Assembly (NCBI GenBank): GCA_964588285.1 | Contig: CAZPNX010000004.1 | Coordinates: forward strand, 107,483 to 171,482 | Direction of reading: 5' to 3' | Source: CAZPNX01 sp964588285 | Lineage (GTDB): Bacteria; Edwardsbacteria; AC1; EtOH8 | DNA length: 64,000 bases | In this document: piece after piece, positions 17,166 through 24,008 of the stretch | Layout of the letters: the number at the start of each line of letters is the position of its first letter | How positions within the stretch are numbered: the stretch's first letter is position 1 | Translations under genes and position numbers: made by a program | Notes under the pieces: generated by a model | Seen by the model: the letters and a program-made list of their open reading frames with translations, nothing else | What the model was told of the DNA's origin: nothing | Databases searched by the model: none

Positions 17166-17990
17166 ATGAAGATAACCTTCTACGGGGTTCGGGGGTCGAT
17201 CGCGGCTCCCGGGGCGGAGACGGCCGGCTACGGCGGCAATACCACCTGCCTGGAGATCATCACCGGCGGCGGCTACCGGATGATCGTCGACGCCGGCACC
17301 GGCATGCGCAAGCTGGGGCTGAAGCTTCTGGGCGAGAAGGAGGTGCCCACCATCCCCATCTTCGTCACCCATGTCCACTGGGACCACATCCAGGGCCTGC
17401 CCTTCTTCCTGCCCATCTACATGCCGCGCTTCAAGCTGATGTTCGTGGCCGACAACGAGTGCTTCGACCGCCTCTACAACACCCTCTACGAGCAGATGGA
17501 CGGCTATGTCTTCCCGGCCGACCTCCAGGAGGTGCAGTCCCAGGTCAAGTTCCAGATAATAGACAAGAGCGGCTTCGACTTCGGCGGCGCCCACCTGGAC
17601 ACCATCCGCAACAACCATCCGGTGCCCACCTACGGCATCCGGGCGGCCGAGAACGGCAAAAAATTCTGCTTTTTGACCGACAACGAGCTCCGCTCCGAAA
17701 AGCCGCAGACCGACTATTCCCGGTTCGTCGAGTTCTGCCGGGACGCCGACATCCTAGTGCACGACGCCCAATACACCGAGGAGGACATGAAGAAGACCCG
17801 GGGCTGGGGCCACTCCACCTTCATGGAGACGGTGGCCCTGGCCGAGGAGGCCGGGGTAAAAAAGCTGGTGTTCACCCACCACGACCCGGAGCGGACCGAC
17901 AAACAGCTGGACGAGATCATCGGAGAGGTTAGAACGAAAACGAAGTTGGAGGTGGCCGGGGCCAAGGAGGGGGAGACGCTGGAGCTGTGA
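17166..17990 (+). CDS. Metallo-beta-lactamase fold hydrolase
   Basis: A 274-residue soluble protein of the MBL superfamily. It opens MKITFYGVRGSIAAPG, has CLEI and VDAGTGMRKLG, then the metal motif THVHWDHIQGLPFF at 68-81, a later DILVHDAQYTEED segment and GHSTFMETVALA, closing with LVFTHHDPE. This pattern matches the PhnP/RNase-Z-like branch that cleaves phosphodiesters (for example cyclic phosphates or nucleotides). The substrate is unknown. It lies downstream of the HD-GYP gene across the AACGT repeat, which may carry its promoter. Confidence 0.82.
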   Translation: MKITFYGVRGSIAAPGAETAGYGGNTTCLEIITGGGYRMIVDAGTGMRKLGLKLLGEKEVPTIPIFVTHVHWDHIQGLPFFLPIYMPRFKLMFVADNECFDRLYNTLYEQMDGYVFPADLQEVQSQVKFQIIDKSGFDFGGAHLDTIRNNHPVPTYGIRAAENGKKFCFLTDNELRSEKPQTDYSRFVEFCRDADILVHDAQYTEEDMKKTRGWGHSTFMETVALAEEAGVKKLVFTHHDPERTDKQLDEIIGEVRTKTKLEVAGAKEGETLEL

Positions 17991-18019
17991 GATCCGCTTG
18001 ATTGCTAGTCTAGTATAGG

Positions 18020-19807
18020 ATGATCGACCTTACCCTCAAAATCGCCGGCGCGGCCGGCCAGGGCATGCAGACCATCGCCTACTCGGTGGCCAAGGCGCTG
18101 GCGCGGCAGGGCTACTATGTCCACTGCTACCAGGACCTGATGTCGCGCATCCGGGGCGGGCATAACTTCGCCGTTCTAAGGATATCCGACCGGCCGGTGG
18201 GCTCGCTGGCCGAGAAGGCCAACATCCTGGTAGCGCTGAACGCGGAGTCGGTGGTGCTGCATGCGGGGGAATTGGTGGAGGGCGGGGTTGTCATACTCGA
18301 CAGCAAGTTTTCATCGCCGGTCGTCTCGGCTCCGCTCGACGACCACGCAAGAGGGAAGCTGAACCTGTTCCCGGTGCCGCTGGAGGAGCTGGCGGTGGAG
18401 CACGGGAAGAACAAGCTGATGCTCAACTCGGTGGCCTCGGGTGCCTGCTTCGGCCTGATGGAGTATGACATCGACGTCCTGGCCGACACTTTGGGCGACA
18501 TCTTCGCCCGCAAGGGCGACGCCTCGGTGGAGGCCAACATCCGGGCGGCCCGGGCCGGGTACGAGTATACGCTGAAGAACTTTCCCAAGGGGGCGTGCCC
18601 ATACTGCAGGGTCGAGGGTAAACCCCTCGACTCTCCCTCGACTCCGCTCGGGAGCCACGCTCGGGGTACAGGATCCAGGGGGAAGCTGCTGATGACCGGG
18701 AGCGAGGCCGCGGGCTTGGGGGCCATGCTGGGCGGGGTCCAGTTCCTGTCGGCCTATCCCATGTCGCCGTCCACCGCCATCATGGAGTACCTGGCGTCCA
18801 GGCAGCGGGAATATGGTTTGATAGCGGAGCAGGCCGAGGACGAAATCGCGGCCGTCAACATGGCCATCGGAGCCTCGGTGGCCGGGGCCCGGGCCATGAC
18901 CTGCACCTCGGGCGGCGGCTTTGCCCTGATGGCCGAGGGGCTTTCCCTGGCCGGCATGTGCGAGGTGCCGCTGGTCATATACTTGGCCCAGCGGCCGGGG
19001 CCGGCCACCGGCTTTCCCACCCGCACCGAGCAGGGCGATCTGATGTTCGCCCTCTACGGCGGGCACGGCGAGTTCGCCCGGGCTGTCCTTTCTCCTGGCG
19101 ACGCCGGGGAGGCGGTTAAGGCCGTGGCTCTGGCCTTCAACCTGGCGGACAGATACCAGACTCCGGTCATTGTTTTGGGCGACCAGAACCTGAACGACTC
19201 GTACTGGACAGAGGACGAAATAGACGCCTCACGTTTTTCAATCAATCGGGGCAAGGTGGTGGACGACTGGCCAGACGGCTCGCGCCAATACAAACGCTAT
19301 CAGTTGACCGCCGACGGAGTATCTCCCAGGCTCATCCCCGGCACCCCCAGGGCGGTGGGCTACTGGGACAGCGACGAGCACACCGAGGAGGGGCACATCG
19401 CCGAGAGCGCCGCGGTGCGGCGGCAGATGGTGGCCAAGCGGCTGACCAAGCTGCGGGGGATGGGTTCCGAGGCGCTGGATCCGGTGGTCTCCGGCGCGGG
19501 CACCGAGCTGGCCCTGGTCGGCTTCGGGTCAACCAAGCATGCGGTCAGTGAGGCGGCCGGGTGGCTGGCCGAGCACGGGGTTGAGGCGGCGGCCGTCCAC
19601 TTCCCCCAAGTCTGGCCCCTGCCCAAAGGCGCCGGGGAGCTGCTGGCCGGATACCACAAGGTCATCATAGTCGAGCAGAACGCCACCGGCCAGTTCGCCG
19701 GGCTGCTCAGGTCCGAGATCGGGCTCAAGCCCCAGGGCGGCATCCACCGCTTCGACGGCCGGCCGCTGACGAGCGGGTATATAGTAGACAGTTTGAACAC
19801 CCTCTAA
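18020..19807 (+). CDS. korA: 2-oxoacid:acceptor oxidoreductase, fused gamma-alpha subunit
   Basis: A 595-residue subunit of a coenzyme-A-dependent 2-oxoacid:ferredoxin oxidoreductase, which oxidatively decarboxylates 2-oxoacids to acyl-CoA with ferredoxin as acceptor. The gamma domain occupies about residues 1-190 (GAAGQGMQTIAYSVAKALA). The pyrimidine-binding alpha domain follows from about 220 (AYPMSPSTAIMEYL, TSGGGFALMAEG, GPATGFPTRTEQGDL). Two hairpin elements are read in frame: one in the gamma domain (residues about 100-109), one forming the interdomain linker (about 198-212). The beta subunit lies downstream across a GxxExxY cassette. Confidence 0.92.
   Translation: MIDLTLKIAGAAGQGMQTIAYSVAKALARQGYYVHCYQDLMSRIRGGHNFAVLRISDRPVGSLAEKANILVALNAESVVLHAGELVEGGVVILDSKFSSPVVSAPLDDHARGKLNLFPVPLEELAVEHGKNKLMLNSVASGACFGLMEYDIDVLADTLGDIFARKGDASVEANIRAARAGYEYTLKNFPKGACPYCRVEGKPLDSPSTPLGSHARGTGSRGKLLMTGSEAAGLGAMLGGVQFLSAYPMSPSTAIMEYLASRQREYGLIAEQAEDEIAAVNMAIGASVAGARAMTCTSGGGFALMAEGLSLAGMCEVPLVIYLAQRPGPATGFPTRTEQGDLMFALYGGHGEFARAVLSPGDAGEAVKAVALAFNLADRYQTPVIVLGDQNLNDSYWTEDEIDASRFSINRGKVVDDWPDGSRQYKRYQLTADGVSPRLIPGTPRAVGYWDSDEHTEEGHIAESAAVRRQMVAKRLTKLRGMGSEALDPVVSGAGTELALVGFGSTKHAVSEAAGWLAEHGVEAAAVHFPQVWPLPKGAGELLAGYHKVIIVEQNATGQFAGLLRSEIGLKPQGGIHRFDGRPLTSGYIVDSLNTL
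18319..18344 (+). repeat. In-frame hairpin element in korA, copy 1
   Basis: A perfect 7-bp inverted repeat GGTCGTC/GACGACC encloses the 12-base loop TCGGCTCCGCTC. It encodes part of SSPVVSAPLDDHARG, in a variable part of the gamma domain, and does not disturb the frame. Confidence 0.7.
18611..18654 (+). repeat. In-frame hairpin elements in korA, copy 2 (linker)
   Basis: Two adjacent hairpins. GTCGAGGG/CCCTCGAC spans 18611-18631. CTCCC/GGGAG (18633-18654) encloses the loop TCGACTCCGCTC, which differs by one base from the loop of copy 1. Both copies encode PL-two residues-HARG, so the linker appears built from the same repeat family. Confidence 0.7.
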
Positions 19808-19829
19808 GGAAGCCAGGAAGGCAGGAATT
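19807..19829 (+). repeat. Left inverted repeat of GxxExxY cassette
   Basis: Reads AGGAAGCCAGGAAGGCAGG then AATT, starting at the last base of the korA stop codon. It matches the reverse complement of 20367-20389 at 20 of 23 positions. Confidence 0.6.
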
Positions 19830-19844
19830 CTTTTTGGGGCCAAT

Positions 19845-19937
19845 ATGGCGCTTGAGCACGAAGAGATCGCGGAAACGATAATCAGTGCAGAAATACGCGT
19901 TCACAAGAAGCTTGGCCCGGGGTTAATCCTCTTATAG
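19845..19937 (+). pseudogene. Truncated GxxExxY gene copy
   Basis: A 30-codon open frame MALEHEEIAETIISAEIRVH continuing KKLGPGLILL, closely similar to the first 27 residues of the intact gene at 19996 (MALEHEELTERIIGAAIDVH, then RKLGPGF). It diverges after GPG and ends at a TAG that coincides with the start of the hairpin element at 19936. It is an amino-terminal fragment left by duplication and truncation. Confidence 0.8.
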
Positions 19938-19980
19938 GAAGCCCCGCCTTTGCCAGGCTTCGGCGGGCAGGCATGAAACC
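19936..19980 (+). repeat. Hairpin element (AGGAAGCC type), copy 1
   Basis: AGGAAGCC is followed by a GC-rich hairpin (CCCGCC ... GGCGGG) and then GCAGGCATGAAACC. The flanking words match the copy at 23134-23187. The hairpin separates the truncated and intact GxxExxY copies. Confidence 0.65.
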
Positions 19981-19995
19981 AGGAAAACACCTTTT

Positions 19996-20367
19996 ATGGC
20001 TTTAGAGCACGAAGAGCTGACCGAAAGGATCATAGGCGCCGCCATCGATGTCCACAGAAAACTTGGTCCCGGGTTTCTAGAATCCATATACGAGAATGCC
20101 TTGGTCATTGCCTTGGATAAAATCGGTTTCAAGGTTAAGAGACAGAAAGAAATACCCGTTATTTTCGAGGGAAAAGAAATAGGACGCCACCGGCTGGACC
20201 TTCTGGTGAACGATACTAAAATCCTGGAGTTGAAGGCGGTAAAATATTTCAAAGACGTTCATTTTGCCGTGGTGCGTTCCTACCTAAGGGCGTTCGGCCT
20301 GCAACATGGACTGCTGATGAATTTCAGCAAGACGGTGCTCGATGTCAAACGGGTAATATGCAAGTAA
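19996..20367 (+). CDS. GxxExxY protein (PD-(D/E)XK-like)
   Basis: A 123-residue intact member of the GxxExxY family: GPGFLESIYENAL carries the family name motif (residues 24-36), followed by the nuclease-like core EIPVIFEGKEIG, HRLDLLVND and ILELKAVKYF. The D..V/E-K pattern is that of PD-(D/E)XK phosphodiesterase folds. Its cellular role is not established. The gene sits inside a korA-korB operon, bounded by inverted repeats and preceded by a truncated copy of itself, so it is probably an acquired, selfish or accessory gene and not part of the oxidoreductase. Confidence 0.88.
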   Translation: MALEHEELTERIIGAAIDVHRKLGPGFLESIYENALVIALDKIGFKVKRQKEIPVIFEGKEIGRHRLDLLVNDTKILELKAVKYFKDVHFAVVRSYLRAFGLQHGLLMNFSKTVLDVKRVICK

Positions 20368-20389
20368 ATTCATGCATTCCTGGCTTCAT
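20367..20389 (+). repeat. Right inverted repeat of GxxExxY cassette
   Basis: AATTCATGCATTCCTGGCTT then CAT, beginning at the last base of the GxxExxY stop codon. Its reverse complement matches the left repeat at 19807-19829 with three mismatches. Confidence 0.6.
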
Positions 20390-20394
20390 TAGAG

Positions 20395-21246
20395 ATGGAA
20401 ATAGGACTTTTTAACAGCGCCGACGAGATCGCCTGGTGTCCGGGGTGCTACAATCACGGGATCTTAAAGGCGGTCAAGCAGGCGCTGGCCGGACTGGAGA
20501 TACCGCCGCACCGGGTGATGTTCTCCTCGGGCATCGGCCAGGCGCCCAAGCTGCCCCATTACATCCGATGCAACCTGTTCAACGGGCTGCACGGGCGGGC
20601 CCTGCCGGCGGCCCAGGGCATCAAGCTGGCCAACCACAGGCTGACGGTCATGGCCGAGGGCGGGGACGGGGACGGGTACGCCGAGGGCGGCAACCACTTG
20701 GTCCACGCCATGCGCCGCAACCTGGACATCACCTATCTGGTGCACGACAACCAGGTCTACGGGCTGACCAAGGGTCAGGCCTCGCCCACCTCTGACCAGG
20801 GCTTCGTCACCCCGACCACTCCCTGGGGCTCGCTTCTGCCGCCGGAGCATCCGCTGGCCTTGGCCGTGGCCTGTGATTGCCCCTTCGTGGCCCGGGGATT
20901 TGCCGGTGACGGCGAGCACTTGGCCGAACTGATCGCCCAGGCCATCAAGCATCCCGGGTTCGCCTTGGTGGATATCCTCCAGCCCTGCGTCACCTTCAAC
21001 AAGATCAACACCTATCAGTGGTACAAGGATCGGGTCTACAAATTGCCGGACGACTACGACCCCAGCGACCGGCAGGCGGCCTTCGCCAAGGCCCTGGAGT
21101 GGGGCGACAGGATACCCATAGGCGTCATCTACCGGAACGACCGGCCATCCCTGGAGACCCAATTGCCGCAGATCGAAGATGAGCCATTGGTCCGGCAGAA
21201 GATAGATTTGGAAAAGAGGGCGGAGCTGATCGTGGAGTTCAAATAA
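20395..21246 (+). CDS. korB: 2-oxoacid:acceptor oxidoreductase, beta subunit
   Basis: A 283-residue thiamine-diphosphate-binding subunit that partners the upstream gamma-alpha subunit. Visible features are WCPGC at residues 14-18 (iron-sulfur cysteines), a third conserved Cys in ILQPCVTFNK near 197, and the diphosphate/Mg motif GGDGDGYAEGGNH at 89-101. Also present are VHDNQVYGLTKGQASPTS and the C-terminal beta-subunit tail. Substrate choice (2-oxoglutarate, pyruvate or branched 2-oxoacid) cannot be told from the sequence. No separate ferredoxin (delta) subunit is adjacent. Confidence 0.93.
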   Translation: MEIGLFNSADEIAWCPGCYNHGILKAVKQALAGLEIPPHRVMFSSGIGQAPKLPHYIRCNLFNGLHGRALPAAQGIKLANHRLTVMAEGGDGDGYAEGGNHLVHAMRRNLDITYLVHDNQVYGLTKGQASPTSDQGFVTPTTPWGSLLPPEHPLALAVACDCPFVARGFAGDGEHLAELIAQAIKHPGFALVDILQPCVTFNKINTYQWYKDRVYKLPDDYDPSDRQAAFAKALEWGDRIPIGVIYRNDRPSLETQLPQIEDEPLVRQKIDLEKRAELIVEFK

Positions 21247-21258
21247 GAGAGAATTTAT

Positions 21259-21291
21259 AAGTGAGAAGTGAGAAGATAGAAGTGAGAGGTA
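21259..21291 (+). repeat. GTGAGAA-word repeat
   Basis: Imperfect tandem GTGAGAA/GTGAGAG words fill the gap between korB and the flavin reductase gene. The last word, GAGAGG, may serve as ribosome site for ATG 21294. Confidence 0.6.
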
Positions 21292-21293
21292 AA

Positions 21294-21824
21294 ATGGTAA
21301 AGGGAGAAAAAACGGCGGCAGGATTTAGGCGCATAAAGCCGGAAGCCATCAGGGACAACCCCTTCCGGGCCATGGAGGGCGACTGGTTTTTGCTGACGGC
21401 CGGGACGCTTAAGAGCTACAACACCATGACCTGTGGCTGGGGCGCCTGGGGGGTGCTGTGGAGCCGGCCGGCGGTATTCGTCTTCGTCCGTCCCACCCGG
21501 CACACCTACGGCTTCGCCAACAAGAGCGACACTTTCACCGTGTGCTTCTTCCCCAAGAAATACCGAAAGGCCCTGCAGTTCTGCGGCACCCACTCCGGCC
21601 GCGACTTCGACAAGGCCAAGGAAACCGGGCTGACCCCGGCCCGGGCCGGCAACGGCTCGGTCTATTTTCAGGAAGCCCGGCTGGTGCTGGAGTGCCGAAA
21701 GATATACCAGCAGGATCTCGACCCCAAGCTTTTCCTTGATCCCGGCATCGGGAAGTGCTATCCCCAGAAGGATTACCACCGGATGTACGTTGGCCAGGTG
21801 ACCAGGGTCCTTAAAAGCCGTTAA
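21294..21824 (+). CDS. Flavin reductase-like (FMN-binding split barrel) protein
   Basis: A 176-residue flavin-reductase-domain protein (DIM6/NTAB type) that binds FMN and may transfer electrons from NAD(P)H or ferredoxin. Supporting segments are MEGDWFLLTAG, YNTMTCGWGAWGVLW, VFVFVRPTRHTYGF and FTVCFFPKKYRKALQFCGTHSGRDFDKA, the standard order of the family's barrel. The start is set at ATG 21294 after GAGAGG; an upstream GTG at 21261 would translate the tandem repeat itself. It follows the oxidoreductase genes closely, so a shared ferredoxin-linked role is possible but unproven. Confidence 0.85.
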   Translation: MVKGEKTAAGFRRIKPEAIRDNPFRAMEGDWFLLTAGTLKSYNTMTCGWGAWGVLWSRPAVFVFVRPTRHTYGFANKSDTFTVCFFPKKYRKALQFCGTHSGRDFDKAKETGLTPARAGNGSVYFQEARLVLECRKIYQQDLDPKLFLDPGIGKCYPQKDYHRMYVGQVTRVLKSR

Positions 21825-21845
21825 ATCCAAATCAAAGGATGCGGT

Positions 21846-22208
21846 ATGGAACGGGTGCGTTTCATCAAGCACAAGGGCAGGGACATCATCTGCATCGACA
21901 TCTCCAATTCGAAAAGCGAGGAGGAGAACATAGAAGTCCTGCAAAAAGCCAGGGAATTCATCGATGTCCAAGCGCCCAAGTCGGCCCTGCTTCTGACCGA
22001 CGTCACCAACGCCCACTACGGCCCCCGGGGGGCCGAAGCCATGAAGGCCTACTCCAAGGCCAACACCCCGTTCGTCAAGGCCAGCGCGGTGGTCGGGGTC
22101 ACCGGCATCAAGCGGGTCATCTACCAGGCCATCGTCAAGATGACCGGGCGGCACATCGCCACCTTCGACACCGTGGAGCAGGCCCTTGACTGGCTGGCGG
22201 TGCAGTAG
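21846..22208 (+). CDS. SpoIIAA/STAS-like protein, tandem copy 1
   Basis: A 120-residue alpha/beta protein of the SpoIIAA-like family: MERVRFIKHKGRDIICIDIS, a central QAPKSALLLTDVTNAHYG strand-loop, a KASAVVGVTGIKRVIYQAI helix pair, and the end FDTVEQALDWLAVQ. Related STAS-fold proteins act as phospho-switched partner proteins or bind small ligands; the function of this subfamily is not established. It is the first of three tandem paralogues, separated by 23 and 50 bases. The paralogues keep the LLTD and ASAxxGVxGIK segments, which are probably the binding surface. Confidence 0.78.
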   Translation: MERVRFIKHKGRDIICIDISNSKSEEENIEVLQKAREFIDVQAPKSALLLTDVTNAHYGPRGAEAMKAYSKANTPFVKASAVVGVTGIKRVIYQAIVKMTGRHIATFDTVEQALDWLAVQ

Positions 22209-22231
22209 GGCCCAAGAAAGGGATCATAGGC

Positions 22232-22597
22232 ATGCAGGAAAGAGTGAAGTTAATAGAGCACCATGGCCGGATGATCCTGGTCCAGGATCTGACAAATTCG
22301 GCCAACGCAGAAGAAAACATAAAAATTTTCGGACAGACACATGAGATAATACTGGCCCAGCCGCCCAAGTCGGTTCGGCTGCTCACTAACGTGACCAATG
22401 CCCACTATTCGGCAGAGGCGGTGGACCACATGAAAAATTTCTCCAAAACCGTAACTCCATATATGCTAGCCAGTGCCGCGGTGGGGGTGACTGGAATCAA
22501 GAAGATCGTCCTCCAATCTCTGATAAAGCTCACCGGACGCAACATAGCGCTTTTCGACACCGTGGAGCAGGCCCTGGACTGGCTGGCGGAGCAGTAG
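22232..22597 (+). CDS. SpoIIAA/STAS-like protein, tandem copy 2
   Basis: A 121-residue paralogue of the preceding gene with the same fold map: EHHGRMILVQDLTNS, PPKSVRLLTNVTNAHYSAEA, ASAAVGVTGIKKIVLQSLIK and FDTVEQALDWLAEQ. It is closest to copy 1: both share NVTNAHY or DVTNAHY and the identical end through ALDWLA. Copy 3 has diverged at those sites. The LLTN variant replaces the LLTD aspartate of the other copies, which may change ligand or partner choice. Confidence 0.78.
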   Translation: MQERVKLIEHHGRMILVQDLTNSANAEENIKIFGQTHEIILAQPPKSVRLLTNVTNAHYSAEAVDHMKNFSKTVTPYMLASAAVGVTGIKKIVLQSLIKLTGRNIALFDTVEQALDWLAEQ

Positions 22598-22647
22598 GGC
22601 CTTAACGGAATAATCCGGGAGGAAAAATCGAAACGAAGGAGGTGGCC

Positions 22648-23013
22648 ATGGAGCCGGTGCGTTTCGAGAGACACAAGGGGAGGGATATCCTGATAGTCGA
22701 CCTTTCGGAATGCCGGACCCAGGATGAGGGGATCTCGGTGTTGGAAAGGGGCGAACAGGTGATCAAGAGCCAGGCCCCCAAATCGGTGTTCCTGCTGACC
22801 GACTTCGGCGAGCTGCGCTACGACGTCAACGGTGTGGAGGCGGTCAAGAACTACTCCAACGCCATCACCCCTTACGTCAGGGCCAGCGCGGTGCTGGGGG
22901 TGGGAGGCATCAAGCGGGTGATACTGAGGACGGTCACCCGGCTGACCGGGGGGAATATCATGCCCTTCGACGACATTAATCTAGCCAAAGAATGGCTTTG
23001 CGAACAACCATAA
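22648..23013 (+). CDS. SpoIIAA/STAS-like protein, tandem copy 3
   Basis: A 121-residue paralogue: MEPVRFERHKGRDILIVDLS, QAPKSVFLLTDFGELRYDV, ASAVLGVGGIKRVILRTVTR and NLAKEWLCEQP. An AAGGAGG ribosome site six bases before ATG 22648 fixes the start; a GTG two codons earlier is less likely. Its end differs from copies 1 and 2 (AKEWLCEQP instead of ALDWLA) but matches the remnant at 23062-23112, so the remnant derives from this copy or a sister of it. Confidence 0.78.
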   Translation: MEPVRFERHKGRDILIVDLSECRTQDEGISVLERGEQVIKSQAPKSVFLLTDFGELRYDVNGVEAVKNYSNAITPYVRASAVLGVGGIKRVILRTVTRLTGGNIMPFDDINLAKEWLCEQP

Positions 23014-23061
23014 GTTATTTACATAAATCTGTGGTCTATTTTTCCTAATGCTCAGGGCAGG

Positions 23062-23112
23062 CCCTTCGACGACACAAATCGAGCCAAGGATTGGCTGGCC
23101 GAACAGCCATAG
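23062..23112 (+). pseudogene. C-terminal remnant of a fourth STAS-like copy
   Basis: This short stretch encodes PFDDTNRAKDWLAEQP then TAG, nearly identical to the end of copy 3 (PFDDINLAKEWLCEQP). Only the last 16 codons remain; upstream sequence is unrelated. It records an earlier, longer array that lost its fourth member. The rest of the gap to 23375 holds one hairpin element (23134-23187) and no other gene that can be supported. Confidence 0.75.
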
Positions 23113-23133
23113 CGATAAATTCTTTCCATTTAA

Positions 23134-23187
23134 AGGAAGCCCTGTCTCCGCTGCCGCTTCGGCAGACAGGCAGGAAGGCATGAAACT
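23134..23187 (+). repeat. Hairpin element (AGGAAGCC type), copy 2
   Basis: AGGAAGCC, then a hairpin (CTGCCG CTT CGGCAG with outer CTGTC/GACAG), then GCAGGAAGGCATGAAAC. The flanks match the element at 19936-19980, while the stems differ in sequence but keep pairing. Confidence 0.65.
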
Positions 23188-23375
23188 TCAAAGGTTAAAA
23201 CAGCTTGATCGCCTGGTTGGCGTTGTTTCAAATTATTGAGCATAAACTGACGAGAGATTCGATGTCATCGGCAGAAACACTTAGAAATCAGGGCTGAAGG
23301 CATATCTGAAAAATGATATCGCCTCTCCATTCTAAACGACTAAAAGATCAATAGTATAAACTAGGAGAAAAGAAA

Positions 23376-24005
23376 ATGAGAACCACGGCCATCATTCTGC
23401 TGGCGGCGCTGATCGCCGCCCCGCTGGCGGCCCAGTCCAAAACAGCCGACGCCCCCCAAGGCAAGCCCCACGGCATCCCCAACCTCAACCAGGTAAACGT
23501 GGTCATCGACGGCAGGGCCTCGGAGGGCGAATACCCCACCCGCTTCGTCAACTCGCAGACCGGCATCGCCGTCAGCTGGGTCTCGGACGGCGAGAAACTT
23601 TACGTGGCCCTGGAGAGCCCGGCCAAGGGCTGGGTGGCCATCGGGTTTGGGTCCCACAAGGTGCGGGGGACGTCTATGTTCATCGGCTATCACGACCAGC
23701 AGGGCGGCCGGGTGGACGAGCACGAGGGCACCTGGGTATCCACCCACCGGCCCATCGACCGGCCCCGGCTGATAGACTTCAAGACCGCCCAGGGTCCCAA
23801 GGGAACGGCCATGGAGTTCGTCATACCATTGGAGCTCTCCAACGGCCAGGTGATAGCCCCGGGCCAGCCCATGCCCTTTGTGCTGGCCTATCATGCCAAG
23901 AAGGTCTCCTTCAAGGGCCGCCCCACCAAGAAGGCCACCGCCACCCTGCTTCTGGGGAAGCCGGAGAAGGCCGGGGCCGAGGGCAAAACCCAGAGCCAGG
24001 AGTAG
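23376..24005 (+). CDS. Secreted DOMON-domain protein 1
   Basis: A 209-residue exported protein with a signal peptide cleaved after about residue 20 (PLAAQS). The mature part is a DOMON-type beta sandwich: VVIDGRASEGEYPTRF, ISWVSDG-like strand, KGWVAIGFGSHKVRGTSMFIGY and a late ALAYHAKK-type strand. DOMON domains bind heme or sugars and often serve extracytoplasmic electron transfer. The candidate axial ligands (Met and His) cannot be assigned by eye. An AGGAGAAAAG site precedes the ATG, and the second DOMON gene follows after three bases. Confidence 0.82.
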   Translation: MRTTAIILLAALIAAPLAAQSKTADAPQGKPHGIPNLNQVNVVIDGRASEGEYPTRFVNSQTGIAVSWVSDGEKLYVALESPAKGWVAIGFGSHKVRGTSMFIGYHDQQGGRVDEHEGTWVSTHRPIDRPRLIDFKTAQGPKGTAMEFVIPLELSNGQVIAPGQPMPFVLAYHAKKVSFKGRPTKKATATLLLGKPEKAGAEGKTQSQE

Positions 24006-24008
24006 GCC

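Larger units (their letters stand above)
19807..20389 (+). mobile_element. GxxExxY cassette bounded by imperfect inverted repeats
   Basis: A 583-base insert lies exactly between the stop of korA and the start region of korB. Its ends (19807-19829 and 20367-20389) are inverted repeats matching at 20 of 23 positions around the core GAAGCCAGGAA. Inside are a decayed first copy, a hairpin element, and an intact copy of a GxxExxY gene. No transposase is present, so if mobile it would need help in trans. Confidence 0.55.

Noticed and set aside
23048..23239. Short + strand open frame over the STAS remnant and hairpin
   Set aside because: It reads the remnant in the wrong frame and through the hairpin; no recognisable protein.
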